This document shows, piece by piece, positions 44,057-52,901 of a stretch of DNA of 64,000 nucleotides; position 1 is the first letter of the stretch; the number at the start of each line of letters is the position of its first letter. The position numbers and the translations under genes were made by a program. Under the pieces are notes generated by a model. It was not told the origin of the DNA and did no database searches. It saw nothing but the letters and a program-made list of their open reading frames with translations. This stretch comes from Oscillospiraceae bacterium (lineage in GTDB: Bacteria > Bacillota > Clostridia > Oscillospirales > Ruminococcaceae), in the NCBI GenBank assembly GCA_031284525.1, contig JAISZR010000003.1, forward strand, positions 1 through 64,000, in the 5' to 3' direction.

Positions 44057-46681
44057 ATGGAAATACTTTCCCCCATGATGCAGCAATATTTCAGCATCAA
44101 AAAAAACCACAAGGACCACATTTTGTTTTTCAGAGTTGGTGACTTTTATGAGATGTTTTTCGATGATGCCGTGCTATGTTCCAAGGAACTAGATATCATA
44201 CTAACAGGCAAAGAACGTGGACGTAGAGAAAAGGTCCCAATGTGTGGCGTGCCAATAGTTTCTTATGAGGGATATGTTGCAAAGCTTGTGAGTAAAGGTT
44301 ATAAGGTTGCAATTTGTGAGCAGGTTGAGAGTGTTGTTGATTCAAAGGGGCTTGTTAAAAGAGATGTCGTGAGGGTTATTACGCCAGGCACGATAATTGA
44401 AGATAGCATTTTAAAAGAGGACGAGAATAATTATATTTGCTGTGTGAACTATAGCGGGCTGGATTCTCCCGTTGGAATCTGCTTTGCCGACAGTTCAACA
44501 GGTGAGCTTTTTGTTACGGATATTGATGGCAAAAATGATGAGAATATAGAATATAAGATTGTCAACGAACTTGCGAGATTTTTGCCAAAAGAGATTCTAA
44601 CAACGTCGAAAATAAAGGAACTTGGCTTTGTTATGAGTTTTTTAAAGGGAAGGTTAATGTGTGCAGCTGACGTGTTAGATGCTTCGAAGTTCGATGAAAA
44701 TGTTGCAAGAAGCAGGGTAGTGGATCATTTTAAGCAACCGGTTCTAGAAAAGCTCGGAATAAAAGAAATTTCTTGTGGCGTGGTTGCTTTGGGGGCTTTG
44801 CTTGATTATTTTTATGAGTATCAAAAGAGCGGATTGCAGCGATTTACAAGTATAAACTTCTATAATGAAGCGCAATTTATTAACTTGGGGAGTCAGTCTC
44901 AACGCAATTTGGACATTTTGGAAAACTCACAAACAAAGGGTAAAAAGGGGTCGCTGCTTGGAGTATTAGATAGGACAAAGACGGCAATGGGGAAACGTAT
45001 GATGAAAAAGTATCTTACACGTCCTCTTGTGAATATAGTGATAATAGACCAGAGACTCAGTGCCGTTGAAGAGCTAAGCAAAAACAATACTACACTATCC
45101 GATTTGACTGATTTGTTTGCAAGTGTTTTTGATATCGAGCGGATTTTAACAAAGATCGTGTTTGGGAATGCCAATCCAAGAGAATTGAGAAGTTTGGAAT
45201 TCACTTTGAGAAGGCTGCCCGACATTAAGGATCTTTTAAGAAACATGAGTTCTTCGGGGTTGGCAAGCATCTATAGTAAGTTGGATGTACTCGCAGACGT
45301 CAGAACGCTTATAGACGAAATTGTCTCGGAAGAGCCACCGGTGAACTTTAAAGATGGCGAGATAATCAAGCGTGGACACAATGAGGCTATCGACGAACTG
45401 CGGAATCTTTTGAAAAACTCAAAGGGGTATCTTGCCAAGATTGAGCACGAAGAGCGTCAAAGGACGGGGATAAAAAATCTGAAAGTTGGATATAATAGGG
45501 TATTCGGTTACTTTATTGAACTCTCTAGGCAAAGTTCGGATTTGGTGCCAGATTATTACGTTAGAAAGCAAACTCTTAGCAATTGTGAACGCTACATCAC
45601 AAATTCTCTTAAGGAACTTGAAGAAAAAATACTTACGGCGAATGAACGGCTTCATGATTTGGAGATGCAGGTTTTTAGCCAGTTGATAAAGAGGGTTGCG
45701 GACCAAACGGCGAGGATTGGGCAAACAGCAGCTCTCCTAGCGGAGCTTGATGTTTTGTGTTCGTTTGCGACTGTTTCAGTTTCAAACAGGTATGTAAAAC
45801 CCACAGTTTCTCACGAAGGTGGCATCGAGATTAAAGATGGCCGGCACCCGATTGTGGAAGAGTTAAAAGAACGGGATTGCGCGGAGGGATTTGTTGCAAA
45901 CGACTGTGTGTTGGATAACGATCAAAACCAAGTTGCCATTATAACGGGGCCTAACATGGCCGGCAAATCGACCTATATGAAGCAGAATGCACTTATTGTT
46001 CTGATGGCACAAATTGGTTGTTTTGTGCCGGCATCTTTTGCCAAAATTGGAATCGTTGATGGTATTTATACTAGAATCGGAGCAAGTGATGATATTATGT
46101 CCGGGCAATCCACATTTATGGTTGAGATGAGTGAGGTTGCATATATTTTAAGCAATGCAACACGGAATAGTTTGATTATTTTGGATGAAGTTGGTCGCGG
46201 AACTTCCACATATGACGGGATGAGCATTGCAAGGGCCATTTTAGAATACATTTTGGATAAAGAGGTTTGTGGTGCAAAAACTTTGTTTGCAACCCACTAC
46301 CATGAAATAACGGATATTGAGGGAAGCTTTGCGGGGGTAAAAAACTATAATATTGCGGTGAAAAAACGGGAAAACGATATTGTGTTTCTTAAAAGGATTG
46401 TCAAAGGAGCCACAAACAAAAGTTATGGGATCGAAGTTTCTAAACTATCTAAGTTGCCTGCGCGGGTTGTTGATAGGGCCTCTCAAATTTTGAGTGATTT
46501 GGAGCAAAAACACAAAAGTGCAGGGGTTGTGGCAAGTGATTCAAAAAGTTCGCCTGAATTGGAACCCAGCGTCAGTGAGTTTCTTGAAAAACTTGATGTG
46601 AATGTGCTTTCCCCGATAGAGGCCATGAACGCACTGATTGAATTGAAAAACAAGTATGAAAAAACAAAGGGCGAGGGGTAA
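44057..46681 (+). CDS. mutS: DNA mismatch repair protein MutS
   Basis: MutS recognises mismatches. The 874-residue product has the mismatch-binding domain with FFRVGDFYEMF (the Phe-X-Glu wedge, near residue 38), then connector, core and clamp domains. The C-terminal ATPase has Walker A ITGPNMAGKSTYMKQ, Walker B LIILDEVGRGTSTYDG and ATHYHE. A short tail ends in a probable dimerisation helix. The frame is open from 43931, but the conserved start MEILSPMMQQYF at ATG 44057 follows GGGAGGG. No mutL is in the window. ileS follows after 32 bases. Confidence 0.97.
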   Translation: MEILSPMMQQYFSIKKNHKDHILFFRVGDFYEMFFDDAVLCSKELDIILTGKERGRREKVPMCGVPIVSYEGYVAKLVSKGYKVAICEQVESVVDSKGLVKRDVVRVITPGTIIEDSILKEDENNYICCVNYSGLDSPVGICFADSSTGELFVTDIDGKNDENIEYKIVNELARFLPKEILTTSKIKELGFVMSFLKGRLMCAADVLDASKFDENVARSRVVDHFKQPVLEKLGIKEISCGVVALGALLDYFYEYQKSGLQRFTSINFYNEAQFINLGSQSQRNLDILENSQTKGKKGSLLGVLDRTKTAMGKRMMKKYLTRPLVNIVIIDQRLSAVEELSKNNTTLSDLTDLFASVFDIERILTKIVFGNANPRELRSLEFTLRRLPDIKDLLRNMSSSGLASIYSKLDVLADVRTLIDEIVSEEPPVNFKDGEIIKRGHNEAIDELRNLLKNSKGYLAKIEHEERQRTGIKNLKVGYNRVFGYFIELSRQSSDLVPDYYVRKQTLSNCERYITNSLKELEEKILTANERLHDLEMQVFSQLIKRVADQTARIGQTAALLAELDVLCSFATVSVSNRYVKPTVSHEGGIEIKDGRHPIVEELKERDCAEGFVANDCVLDNDQNQVAIITGPNMAGKSTYMKQNALIVLMAQIGCFVPASFAKIGIVDGIYTRIGASDDIMSGQSTFMVEMSEVAYILSNATRNSLIILDEVGRGTSTYDGMSIARAILEYILDKEVCGAKTLFATHYHEITDIEGSFAGVKNYNIAVKKRENDIVFLKRIVKGATNKSYGIEVSKLSKLPARVVDRASQILSDLEQKHKSAGVVASDSKSSPELEPSVSEFLEKLDVNVLSPIEAMNALIELKNKYEKTKGEG

Positions 46682-46713
46682 AAGTGAAGCACAAAGGAAG
46701 GTGAAGTGAAACT

Positions 46714-49700
46714 GTGGATCCGAGGGATATAGATTTTGTTCAGATGGAACACGACATTTTGAAGTTTTGGGAAGAGAATCGATGTTTTGAAAAGCTGGTA
46801 AAGAAGAATGCGGGGAAGAAGATTTTTAGATTTCTGGATGGCCCTGTGACGGCGAATAATCCGATGGGGGTTCACCACGCTTGGGGTAGAACTCTTAAAG
46901 ATTTGTTCATCAGATATAAGAGTATGAGTGGGTATACTTCGCATTACAGAAGTGGGTTCGATGGCCAAGGGCTCTGGGTCGAAGTTGAAGTTGAAAAGGA
47001 ACTTGGGTTCAAAAGCAAGCAAGATATCGAGGATTATGGGATTTCTGAATTCACTGACAGGTGTATGGAAAGGGTCAGCAAATATTCAAAAATAATCACT
47101 GAGCAATCTAAAAGGCTTGGACAGTGGATGGATTGGGAAAATTCATATTACACAAATACTGATCAGAATATAGAAGGAATCTGGCAGTTCCTTAAGGTTT
47201 GCCACGGGAACGGCTGGCTCAAAAAGGCAAGTAGACCCATGGCATGGTGCCCGCGATGCGGGACTTCCCTCTCTGAACATGAAATGACCGGCTCTCACAA
47301 ATCTATCGAACACGTTTCGGTCTTTGCAAAGCTGCCGGTTAAGGGGAAAGATTTCGAGATTCTGGTTTGGACGACGACCCCTTGGACGCTTTCTGCAAAT
47401 CTTGCGGTCGCCGTTAATCCTAAAGTTGAATATTTTGTTGTTAAATGTGCGTCACACGAAAAGCCCCTAGTTCTTTGCAAAAACGCAATGGGACATATTG
47501 AGCCCGAAAGAGAGATAGTTGCTAAGCTCAAGGGTGAAGAGTTGGTTGGGCTTGAATATGAAACATTTTTCCCGGAATTTGCCATTCAAAAAGGCCGAAA
47601 GCATGAGATTTTGGGTTGGGCTGATGTTTCACCCGAAGAAGGTAGCGGGATAGTTCACATTGCACCGGGCTGCGGAAAAGAAGATTATGAACTTTGCAAA
47701 CCGCTCGGAATTGAAGCAGTTTGCCCGGTTGATGAGAATGGTGTGTTTTATAGTGATTATGGTTTTTTAAGTGGTAAAAAAGCAAGTGAAGTTGCAGATC
47801 TTATTTTTGAAAAACTAAGCGGGGCAGGGAAGTTATTTAAAACGTTGCCAGTCACCCACAGTTACCCGGTGTGTTGGCGTTGCAAAACAGAGGTGCTCTT
47901 CAGATTAGTTAAGGAGTGGTTCATCGAGACTGCCGAGGTCAGACCGCTTCTGCTTGCGGCAAACAAAACAATCAAGTGGGAGCCAGAATATATTGGCAAG
48001 CGCATGGAAGATTGGCTCTGCAATATGGGTGACTGGAACATTTCGAGAAAACGGTTTTACGGTTTGCCGTTGCCAATTTATGAGTGTGAAAAGTGTGGCA
48101 AGGTGACGGTTGTTGGTTCAAAGGTGGAGCTCGCCTCTCTTAGCAGCGATAAAGTTGGCGACATTCCGCATCTTCACAGACCCTGGATTGATGACGTTGG
48201 GGTAAGCTGCCCTGAGTGCGGGGAGCGCGTGAAAAGAGTTCTTGAAGTTGGTGACGTTTGGTTAGATGCTGGAATAGTCCCGTTTTCAACTCTTTGGTAT
48301 TTTGACGATAGAGAAAAATGGGATAAGCACTTCCCGATTGAGTGGGTAACAGAGATGAACGAGCAGGTGCGGCTCTGGTTTTATTCAATGTTGTTTATGA
48401 GTGTAACTCTGATTGGCAAAGCGCCTTATGAACACGTTTTAGCCTATGCCAGTGTGGTTTCTGAAGATGGTTCAAAGTTTTCGAAGACTGGCCATATGAT
48501 CAAGTTTGATGAGGCAGCAGAAAGGCTCGGCGCAGACGCTGTTAGGTACCTTTATGCGGGTTCTGGGATTGCAAATGACGTCAGGTTTGGGTTTAATTTG
48601 GGCGAAGAAGTTAGAAGAAAGCTGCTTGGGTTTTGGAATATTTACTTGTTTTTTGAAACATACGCGAGCTTAGAAAGACCGGATCTTTTGAACAGACCGG
48701 CCTCAGAGCCAAACGAGACAGATGTGTGGTTGGATGCAAGGGTGACTCTGTTTGCCGAGAGAGCAAGGGAGTCCTATGAAGTTTATGATTCACAGGGGGT
48801 CGTCAGTGAGTTTGAACAGGGGATAGATGACATTTCGAATTGGTATATTCGGATCAACAGAAAGAGATTTTGGCAAGGGGAAACCAATGCGTTTCTTGCA
48901 CTTTTCGATGCAATCAAACGCTTAGCAATCGTAATGGCTCCGATCATCCCGTTTATGAGTGAGTTTATCTGGCAAAATCTGGTGCGTAAACTTAGGCCGA
49001 ACGAACTGCTTTCGGTCCACTTGAATGAGTTCGAGGGGAAGCGTGATCTAACAGAGGCGCAGCTGAAAATTTTAGCAGAAACAGATATAATTCGGCAGGT
49101 GATTACTCTGGCGCTCAAAGCCAGAAACGAAAAGCAGATCAAAATTAGGCAGCCGCTTTCTAAGCTCTATGTGATCGTTCCCAAAGAGCAAAAAGGACCA
49201 GTCACAAACGCAAAAGAAATCATAATGAATGAGGTAAATGTAAAGGAACTTGAGTTGTTAGAAAGTGACGAGAGCCTTTTGACTAAACGGTTGGAACTTG
49301 ATTTCAAAAAGGCCGGTAGTGTTTTGAAGGGGGAGCTGCCAAAATTCAAAAAGGCCCTAGATGAGGCAACAAAAGAGGACCTTGAAGTGGCGGTTGATAC
49401 GATTTTACGTGGCAAAGAGCTGAAAATTTCTGGCTTTGATGATTTTGTTGCCGCTGACCTTTTTGTGGTGAAGAGCGAAACAAAAGATGGGGTGCATCTG
49501 GTTCAAGAAAAAGGGATTTCGGTCGCTCTTGAGACCAATCTTTCAGAAGAACTTGTAAGGGAAGGGATATACAGAGAGTTGTTGCGCAACTGTCAGGTTA
49601 TTCGCAAAGAAGCTGATTTTAGGGTGGACCAACGGATATATCTTGGAATCAGCTCGGATAATGAGTTGCTTGATTCTGTGCTTTCGGAATATAAAGATAA

Positions 49701-49815
49701 GCTGATGGCCGAAACGCTGGCAACAAAATTTGAAAAACAACTTGCAGAAAAACATGTTGAAAAGTCTGTTGTTATTAATGATGGGGTTGTTTTGGTTCAG
49801 ATGAAAGGTGTTTAA
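46714..49815 (+). CDS. ileS: Isoleucine--tRNA ligase (divergent HIGH motif)
   Basis: A 1033-residue class I synthetase. The N-terminal GPVTANNPMGVHHAWGRTLKD occupies the HIGH region but reads HHAWG instead of HxGH. CPRCGTSL, CWRCKTEV, CEKCGKVT and CPECGERV look like zinc knuckles. The editing domain has LVWTTTPWTLSANLAVAV, and the KMSKS loop reads KFSKTGHM. GADAVRYLYAGSG and SNWYIRINRKRFW lie before the anticodon domain. The layout is IleRS-like, and I see no other candidate in the window. The start is GTG 46714 with AAGGAAGGTGAAG upstream. Valyl specificity is less likely because the tail lacks the ValRS coiled coil. Confidence 0.88.
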   Translation: MDPRDIDFVQMEHDILKFWEENRCFEKLVKKNAGKKIFRFLDGPVTANNPMGVHHAWGRTLKDLFIRYKSMSGYTSHYRSGFDGQGLWVEVEVEKELGFKSKQDIEDYGISEFTDRCMERVSKYSKIITEQSKRLGQWMDWENSYYTNTDQNIEGIWQFLKVCHGNGWLKKASRPMAWCPRCGTSLSEHEMTGSHKSIEHVSVFAKLPVKGKDFEILVWTTTPWTLSANLAVAVNPKVEYFVVKCASHEKPLVLCKNAMGHIEPEREIVAKLKGEELVGLEYETFFPEFAIQKGRKHEILGWADVSPEEGSGIVHIAPGCGKEDYELCKPLGIEAVCPVDENGVFYSDYGFLSGKKASEVADLIFEKLSGAGKLFKTLPVTHSYPVCWRCKTEVLFRLVKEWFIETAEVRPLLLAANKTIKWEPEYIGKRMEDWLCNMGDWNISRKRFYGLPLPIYECEKCGKVTVVGSKVELASLSSDKVGDIPHLHRPWIDDVGVSCPECGERVKRVLEVGDVWLDAGIVPFSTLWYFDDREKWDKHFPIEWVTEMNEQVRLWFYSMLFMSVTLIGKAPYEHVLAYASVVSEDGSKFSKTGHMIKFDEAAERLGADAVRYLYAGSGIANDVRFGFNLGEEVRRKLLGFWNIYLFFETYASLERPDLLNRPASEPNETDVWLDARVTLFAERARESYEVYDSQGVVSEFEQGIDDISNWYIRINRKRFWQGETNAFLALFDAIKRLAIVMAPIIPFMSEFIWQNLVRKLRPNELLSVHLNEFEGKRDLTEAQLKILAETDIIRQVITLALKARNEKQIKIRQPLSKLYVIVPKEQKGPVTNAKEIIMNEVNVKELELLESDESLLTKRLELDFKKAGSVLKGELPKFKKALDEATKEDLEVAVDTILRGKELKISGFDDFVAADLFVVKSETKDGVHLVQEKGISVALETNLSEELVREGIYRELLRNCQVIRKEADFRVDQRIYLGISSDNELLDSVLSEYKDKLMAETLATKFEKQLAEKHVEKSVVINDGVVLVQMKGV

Positions 49816-49838
49816 TAAGAGGTGTGGAGTGGTGAGTT

Positions 49839-50696
49839 TTGGAAAAACATATTTTGGAATTTCCGGGTTTAGGGTTGGCGTTTGAGTTGAGAAGGGTTGC
49901 CTTTTCGGTTTTTGGTATGCATATTTATTGGTATGGGTTAATTTTGTTTTTTGCCGTGACTATGGCCGGTATATATGCTTGGGTCAGGGCTAAGGGATTC
50001 GGGCAAAGTGAAGACTCTTTTTTGTTTTTTATAACTTTTGCGTTTGTGGGAGGCGTCATTGGGGCAAGGGCGTATTATGTAGCTTTTGAATATAAAGCTT
50101 TTCAATCGTTTTCTGATGTGCTTAATTTTCGTGCAGGTGGCATTGCGATATATGGCGCTCTCATCGGCGGTGTGATTGCTATGTTTATCACGTCACGTTG
50201 CATAAAGGAGCCACTCCTCCCAGCCCTTGATCTTTTTGCCAATGCGGCCCTTTTGGGGCAGGCTATTGGGCGTTGGGGAAACTTCGTAAATATGGATACT
50301 GTTGGTAAAAACACAAATCTGCCGTGGAGAATGACCAGTTTGCCGATTCAGCGTGATCTTTTCACTGCGCGGGCCCACGGGTTGAATGTGAGTCCCGAAT
50401 TACCTGTGCATCCCTGTTTTCTTTATGAATCAATTTGGTGTCTGATTGGTTTTTTAGTGGTTGCATTTTATGCAAAGAGAAGGAAGTTTGACGGGGAGCT
50501 ATTGCTGATTTATATGATGTGGTACGGCTTCGGTAGAGGTTTGATAGAGTCGCTGAGGATAGACAGTTTGATGTTTATGGGCTTTAGGGTTTCGCAGGTG
50601 CTTTCGATCTTGCTGTTTGTGACTGCTTGGATTGTGTGGCGAAGGGGGAGAAAGCGAGTAGTTCGCGGGTCGCAGTTACAGGGGAATGTGGTGTAG
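49839..50696 (+). CDS. lgt: Phosphatidylglycerol--prolipoprotein diacylglyceryl transferase
   Basis: Lgt attaches diacylglycerol to the lipobox Cys of lipoproteins at the membrane. The 285-residue protein has seven hydrophobic helices. IYWYGLILF near residue 30 carries the conserved substrate-binding Tyr, and GGIAIYGALIGG follows. The signature GRWGNFVNMD (near 150) and HPCFLYES are intact, as is YGFGRGLIESLR. It starts at TTG 49839 and ends 11 bases inside the next gene. Confidence 0.96.
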   Translation: MEKHILEFPGLGLAFELRRVAFSVFGMHIYWYGLILFFAVTMAGIYAWVRAKGFGQSEDSFLFFITFAFVGGVIGARAYYVAFEYKAFQSFSDVLNFRAGGIAIYGALIGGVIAMFITSRCIKEPLLPALDLFANAALLGQAIGRWGNFVNMDTVGKNTNLPWRMTSLPIQRDLFTARAHGLNVSPELPVHPCFLYESIWCLIGFLVVAFYAKRRKFDGELLLIYMMWYGFGRGLIESLRIDSLMFMGFRVSQVLSILLFVTAWIVWRRGRKRVVRGSQLQGNVV

Positions 50697-51330
50697 AGAC
50701 TTGGGACAAGAGAGTTTGCTTGAAATTATAGAAATTCTGAAAGAGAAATATGGCAAAATCAGCTGCGAGTTGATTCATAGCGAGGATTATGAATTGATGA
50801 TTGCGGCGAGGCTCTCTGCACGTTGCAAAGATGATCGGGTAAACGTGATTACGAAGCGATTGTTTAGACGATATCCGACGCTTCACTCGTTTGCTAGTGC
50901 TGATTTCAGTGAGGTTGAGGAGATTATTCGGCCGTGTGGACTTTCTAACACAAAGGCAAGGGATATTGTGGCAGCTTGCCAGATGCTCGAGGTGAAATTC
51001 GGTGGAAAGTTGCCGAGTTCCATTGAAAGGCTCATCGAGTTGCCCGGTGTGGGAAGAAAAACGGCAAATCTGATTTTGGCTGAGGTTTTTCATGAGCCCG
51101 CCGTGATTTGCGATGTTCACTGCATCCGAATTTCAAACAAGCTCGGACTTTGCCGTACGAAGGATCCATCAAAAGTAGAGAGGGTCTTGCGAGCGGTTTT
51201 GCCTCCCCAAGAATCGACCGGGTTTTGCCATCGTTTGGTGCGATTTGGCAAGGATGTTTGCCGTGCGAGGAACCCAAAATGTGGGAGCTGCGAACTTGTT
51301 GCTCACTGCGATTGGGTACGGATGGAGTGA
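50686..51330 (+). CDS. nth: Endonuclease III (DNA glycosylase/AP lyase)
   Basis: Nth excises oxidised pyrimidines and nicks the abasic site. The hairpin LPGVGRKTANLILAEVF holds the catalytic Lys, and VICDVHCIRISNKLGL the catalytic Asp. The C-terminal C-X6-C-X2-C-X5-C (CRARNPKCGSCELVAHC) binds a 4Fe-4S cluster. The length of 214 is normal. ATG 50686 overlaps the lgt gene by 11 bases, but AGGGGA directly abuts it, so the true start may be TTG 50701. Confidence 0.93.
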   Translation: MWCRDLGQESLLEIIEILKEKYGKISCELIHSEDYELMIAARLSARCKDDRVNVITKRLFRRYPTLHSFASADFSEVEEIIRPCGLSNTKARDIVAACQMLEVKFGGKLPSSIERLIELPGVGRKTANLILAEVFHEPAVICDVHCIRISNKLGLCRTKDPSKVERVLRAVLPPQESTGFCHRLVRFGKDVCRARNPKCGSCELVAHCDWVRME

Positions 51331-51494
51331 CGGTGCGATTTGCAGAAAGGGGTTCTCAAATTGATTTGGTTCTGGATTTTATCTCTGTGTGGTTGTGCCA
51401 GATCAGCAAAAGACCGGGTGCAACTACCACCGCAATAGCATCACGTTGCGAAAGTTAAACCGAGACTGGGCCATGATGCGTTAGCTAGCGGATC

Positions 51495-51524
51495 TTGACA
51501 GATTCGCGGGAATTGTGCTAGAAT
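51495..51524 (+). promoter_or_regulatory. Promoter for rplU-prp-rpmA
   Basis: A perfect TTGACA at 51495-51500 and TAGAAT at 51519-51524 (18-nt spacer), with TGTGC before the -10. It drives the ribosomal protein cluster and possibly obgE. The 51331-51494 part of the gap shows nothing I can identify. Confidence 0.75.
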
Positions 51525-51539
51525 GTGGGGGCCGCGTGT

Positions 51540-51600
51540 TGGAGGGTTCTTCTAAAGGGTTTAAAATCCCTACCTTTCGCAGCGAGATGGTAAAGTAGGT
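51540..51600 (+). promoter_or_regulatory. Candidate L21 leader RNA
   Basis: Just upstream of rplU, AAAGGGTTTAAAATCCCT forms a small stem, and CCTACCTTTCGC can pair with a downstream G-rich arm (GATGGTAAAGTAGG). Firmicutes rplU mRNAs often carry an L21 autoregulatory leader here. The fold is inferred by eye and by position only. Confidence 0.4.
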
Positions 51601-51611
51601 GGTCGAGCTCG

Positions 51612-51926
51612 ATGTATGCTGTAATAAAAACAGGAGGCAAGCAATATAAGGTTGCGCCGAACGACGAGATTTATGTTGAAAAGCTCGGGGTAGATGAAGG
51701 TGGAGAGCTAGATGTCAAAGATGTTGTCGCGGTGCACGATGGCAAGGAGTTCACTTTTGACCCCGAAAAATTGAAAAAAGTATGCGTGAAAGCAAAGGTA
51801 CTGAAAAACGGCCGCGCAAAGAAGATGATGGTGTTCACGTATAAACCTAAAAAGAACCAAAAGCGGAAGATGGGGCATCGGCAGGAGTACACAAAACTGC
51901 AGATCTTGGCAATAGAGGGAGTATGA
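51612..51926 (+). CDS. rplU: 50S ribosomal protein L21
   Basis: A 104-residue L21 with the usual motifs: the N-terminal YAVIKTGGKQYKVAPNDEIYVEKL and the C-terminal KPKKNQKRKMGHRQEYTKLQI that contacts 23S rRNA. It is in the conserved rplU-prp-rpmA-obgE order. Its stop overlaps the prp start in ATGA-like fashion. Confidence 0.97.
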   Translation: MYAVIKTGGKQYKVAPNDEIYVEKLGVDEGGELDVKDVVAVHDGKEFTFDPEKLKKVCVKAKVLKNGRAKKMMVFTYKPKKNQKRKMGHRQEYTKLQILAIEGV

Positions 51927-52249
51927 TTACAGTTCGGTTTGACCGAGTCGGTGGCAAAGCGAGGCGAGTTAGCGTCTCTGGTCATGCGGAGTATTCGGGT
52001 TGTGGGCAGGATCCCGTTTGTGCAGGGGTTTCATCGGCAGTGCAGATGGTTGTGAATGGCTTGGTAGAAGTTTTGAAGCTCAAATGCGGCGTCCGAAAAG
52101 GCGAAAATGAGGTTGAAGTTCTGCTCGAAGATTCTCGTTCCGAAAACACAAGGGCAGGAGAGATGTTTTTGGAAGCGTTTCGCTTGCATATGGAGCTTTT
52201 AGCAGAAAAATATGAAGGCACGATAAATGTGATAGTAACGGAGGGGTAG
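51923..52249 (+). CDS. prp: Ribosomal-processing cysteine protease Prp
   Basis: A 108-residue protease of the YsxB/Prp family. The catalytic pair is in SGHAEYSGCGQDPVCAGVS: His near residue 22 and Cys near residue 34. In Firmicutes it trims the N-terminal extension of L27. The partner gene, rpmA, is the next one and carries that extension. ATG 51923 overlaps rplU by 4 bases. Confidence 0.93.
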   Translation: MITVRFDRVGGKARRVSVSGHAEYSGCGQDPVCAGVSSAVQMVVNGLVEVLKLKCGVRKGENEVEVLLEDSRSENTRAGEMFLEAFRLHMELLAEKYEGTINVIVTEG

Positions 52250-52252
52250 CCA

Positions 52253-52531
52253 GTGTTCATTTTGGATTTGCAGTTTTTTGCGCACAAAAAGGGAGCAAGT
52301 TCGACCAAAAACGGGAGAGATTCAGAATCCAAAAGGCTTGGTGTTAAAAGGGGCGATGGGCAGCTGGTTTTGGCCGGGAACATTTTGATAAGGCAGCGTG
52401 GGACTCATATCCACCCAGGTAACAACGTGCGAAGGGGGACCGACGATACGCTTTTTACAACCATTGCGGGCAAAGTGAAGTTTGAACGAATGGGTCGCAA
52501 TCGAAAGCGTGTCAGTGTGTACGCTGTTTAA
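52253..52531 (+). CDS. rpmA: 50S ribosomal protein L27 (with cleavable N-terminus)
   Basis: A 92-residue L27. [20 protein letters not shown] carries the nine-residue extension ending LQFF before AHKKG, the Prp cleavage signal of Firmicutes. The core [20 protein letters not shown] and [14 protein letters not shown] follows. The start is GTG 52253, 4 bases after the prp stop, with GGAGGGG upstream. Confidence 0.97.
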   Translation: MFILDLQFFAHKKGASSTKNGRDSESKRLGVKRGDGQLVLAGNILIRQRGTHIHPGNNVRRGTDDTLFTTIAGKVKFERMGRNRKRVSVYAV

Positions 52532-52901
52532 GGAACCTTTTTAAATTCGCTTAACGATTTCAGTCGCTTTGCAGCGTCTTAGGGGCGGGCAGGCGGTTGT
52601 TTTTTTACATCGGGAAACTCTGTGGGCAGCGCCCGGACCGGCCTAGGGAGCTATATAAAACACGTTTTCTACGGCTTGCCACTGATTACAAGAGAGTGGA
52701 TTGTGGCGGTTCTGGCTATTTTTAGGATATAGGATTCTGCGCTTTGGTGGCAAGCACTGTGAAGGAGGGTCCAGGAGCGGGGAAGTTCTGGATCCTCTTC
52801 TCTGGCTTGTTTCCTAGATGGCGGGTTTCCAAAGCAAGATAAAGACTTGGACGGTTACTAGAGGGCAAGAGGAGAACGCTTCTTTTGGAGGAGAGCAATC
52901 G
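52532..52901 (+). other. 370-base intergenic region before obgE with hairpins
   Basis: No protein is convincing here, although the obgE frame is open from ATG 52818. A strong hairpin (GAGGGTCCAGGA with TTCTGGATCCTC, about 52766-52800) and smaller ones (CGCTTTGCAGCG, CCACT...AGTGG) are visible. A seven-T run lies at about 52602. I find no good promoter. It could hold a small RNA or a decayed gene; the purpose is unknown. Confidence 0.4.

Noticed and set aside
52818-52901. 28-residue N-terminal extension of Obg
   Set aside because: The extension lacks a ribosome site and conserved sequence; GGAGGA and the family N-terminus point to ATG 52902.
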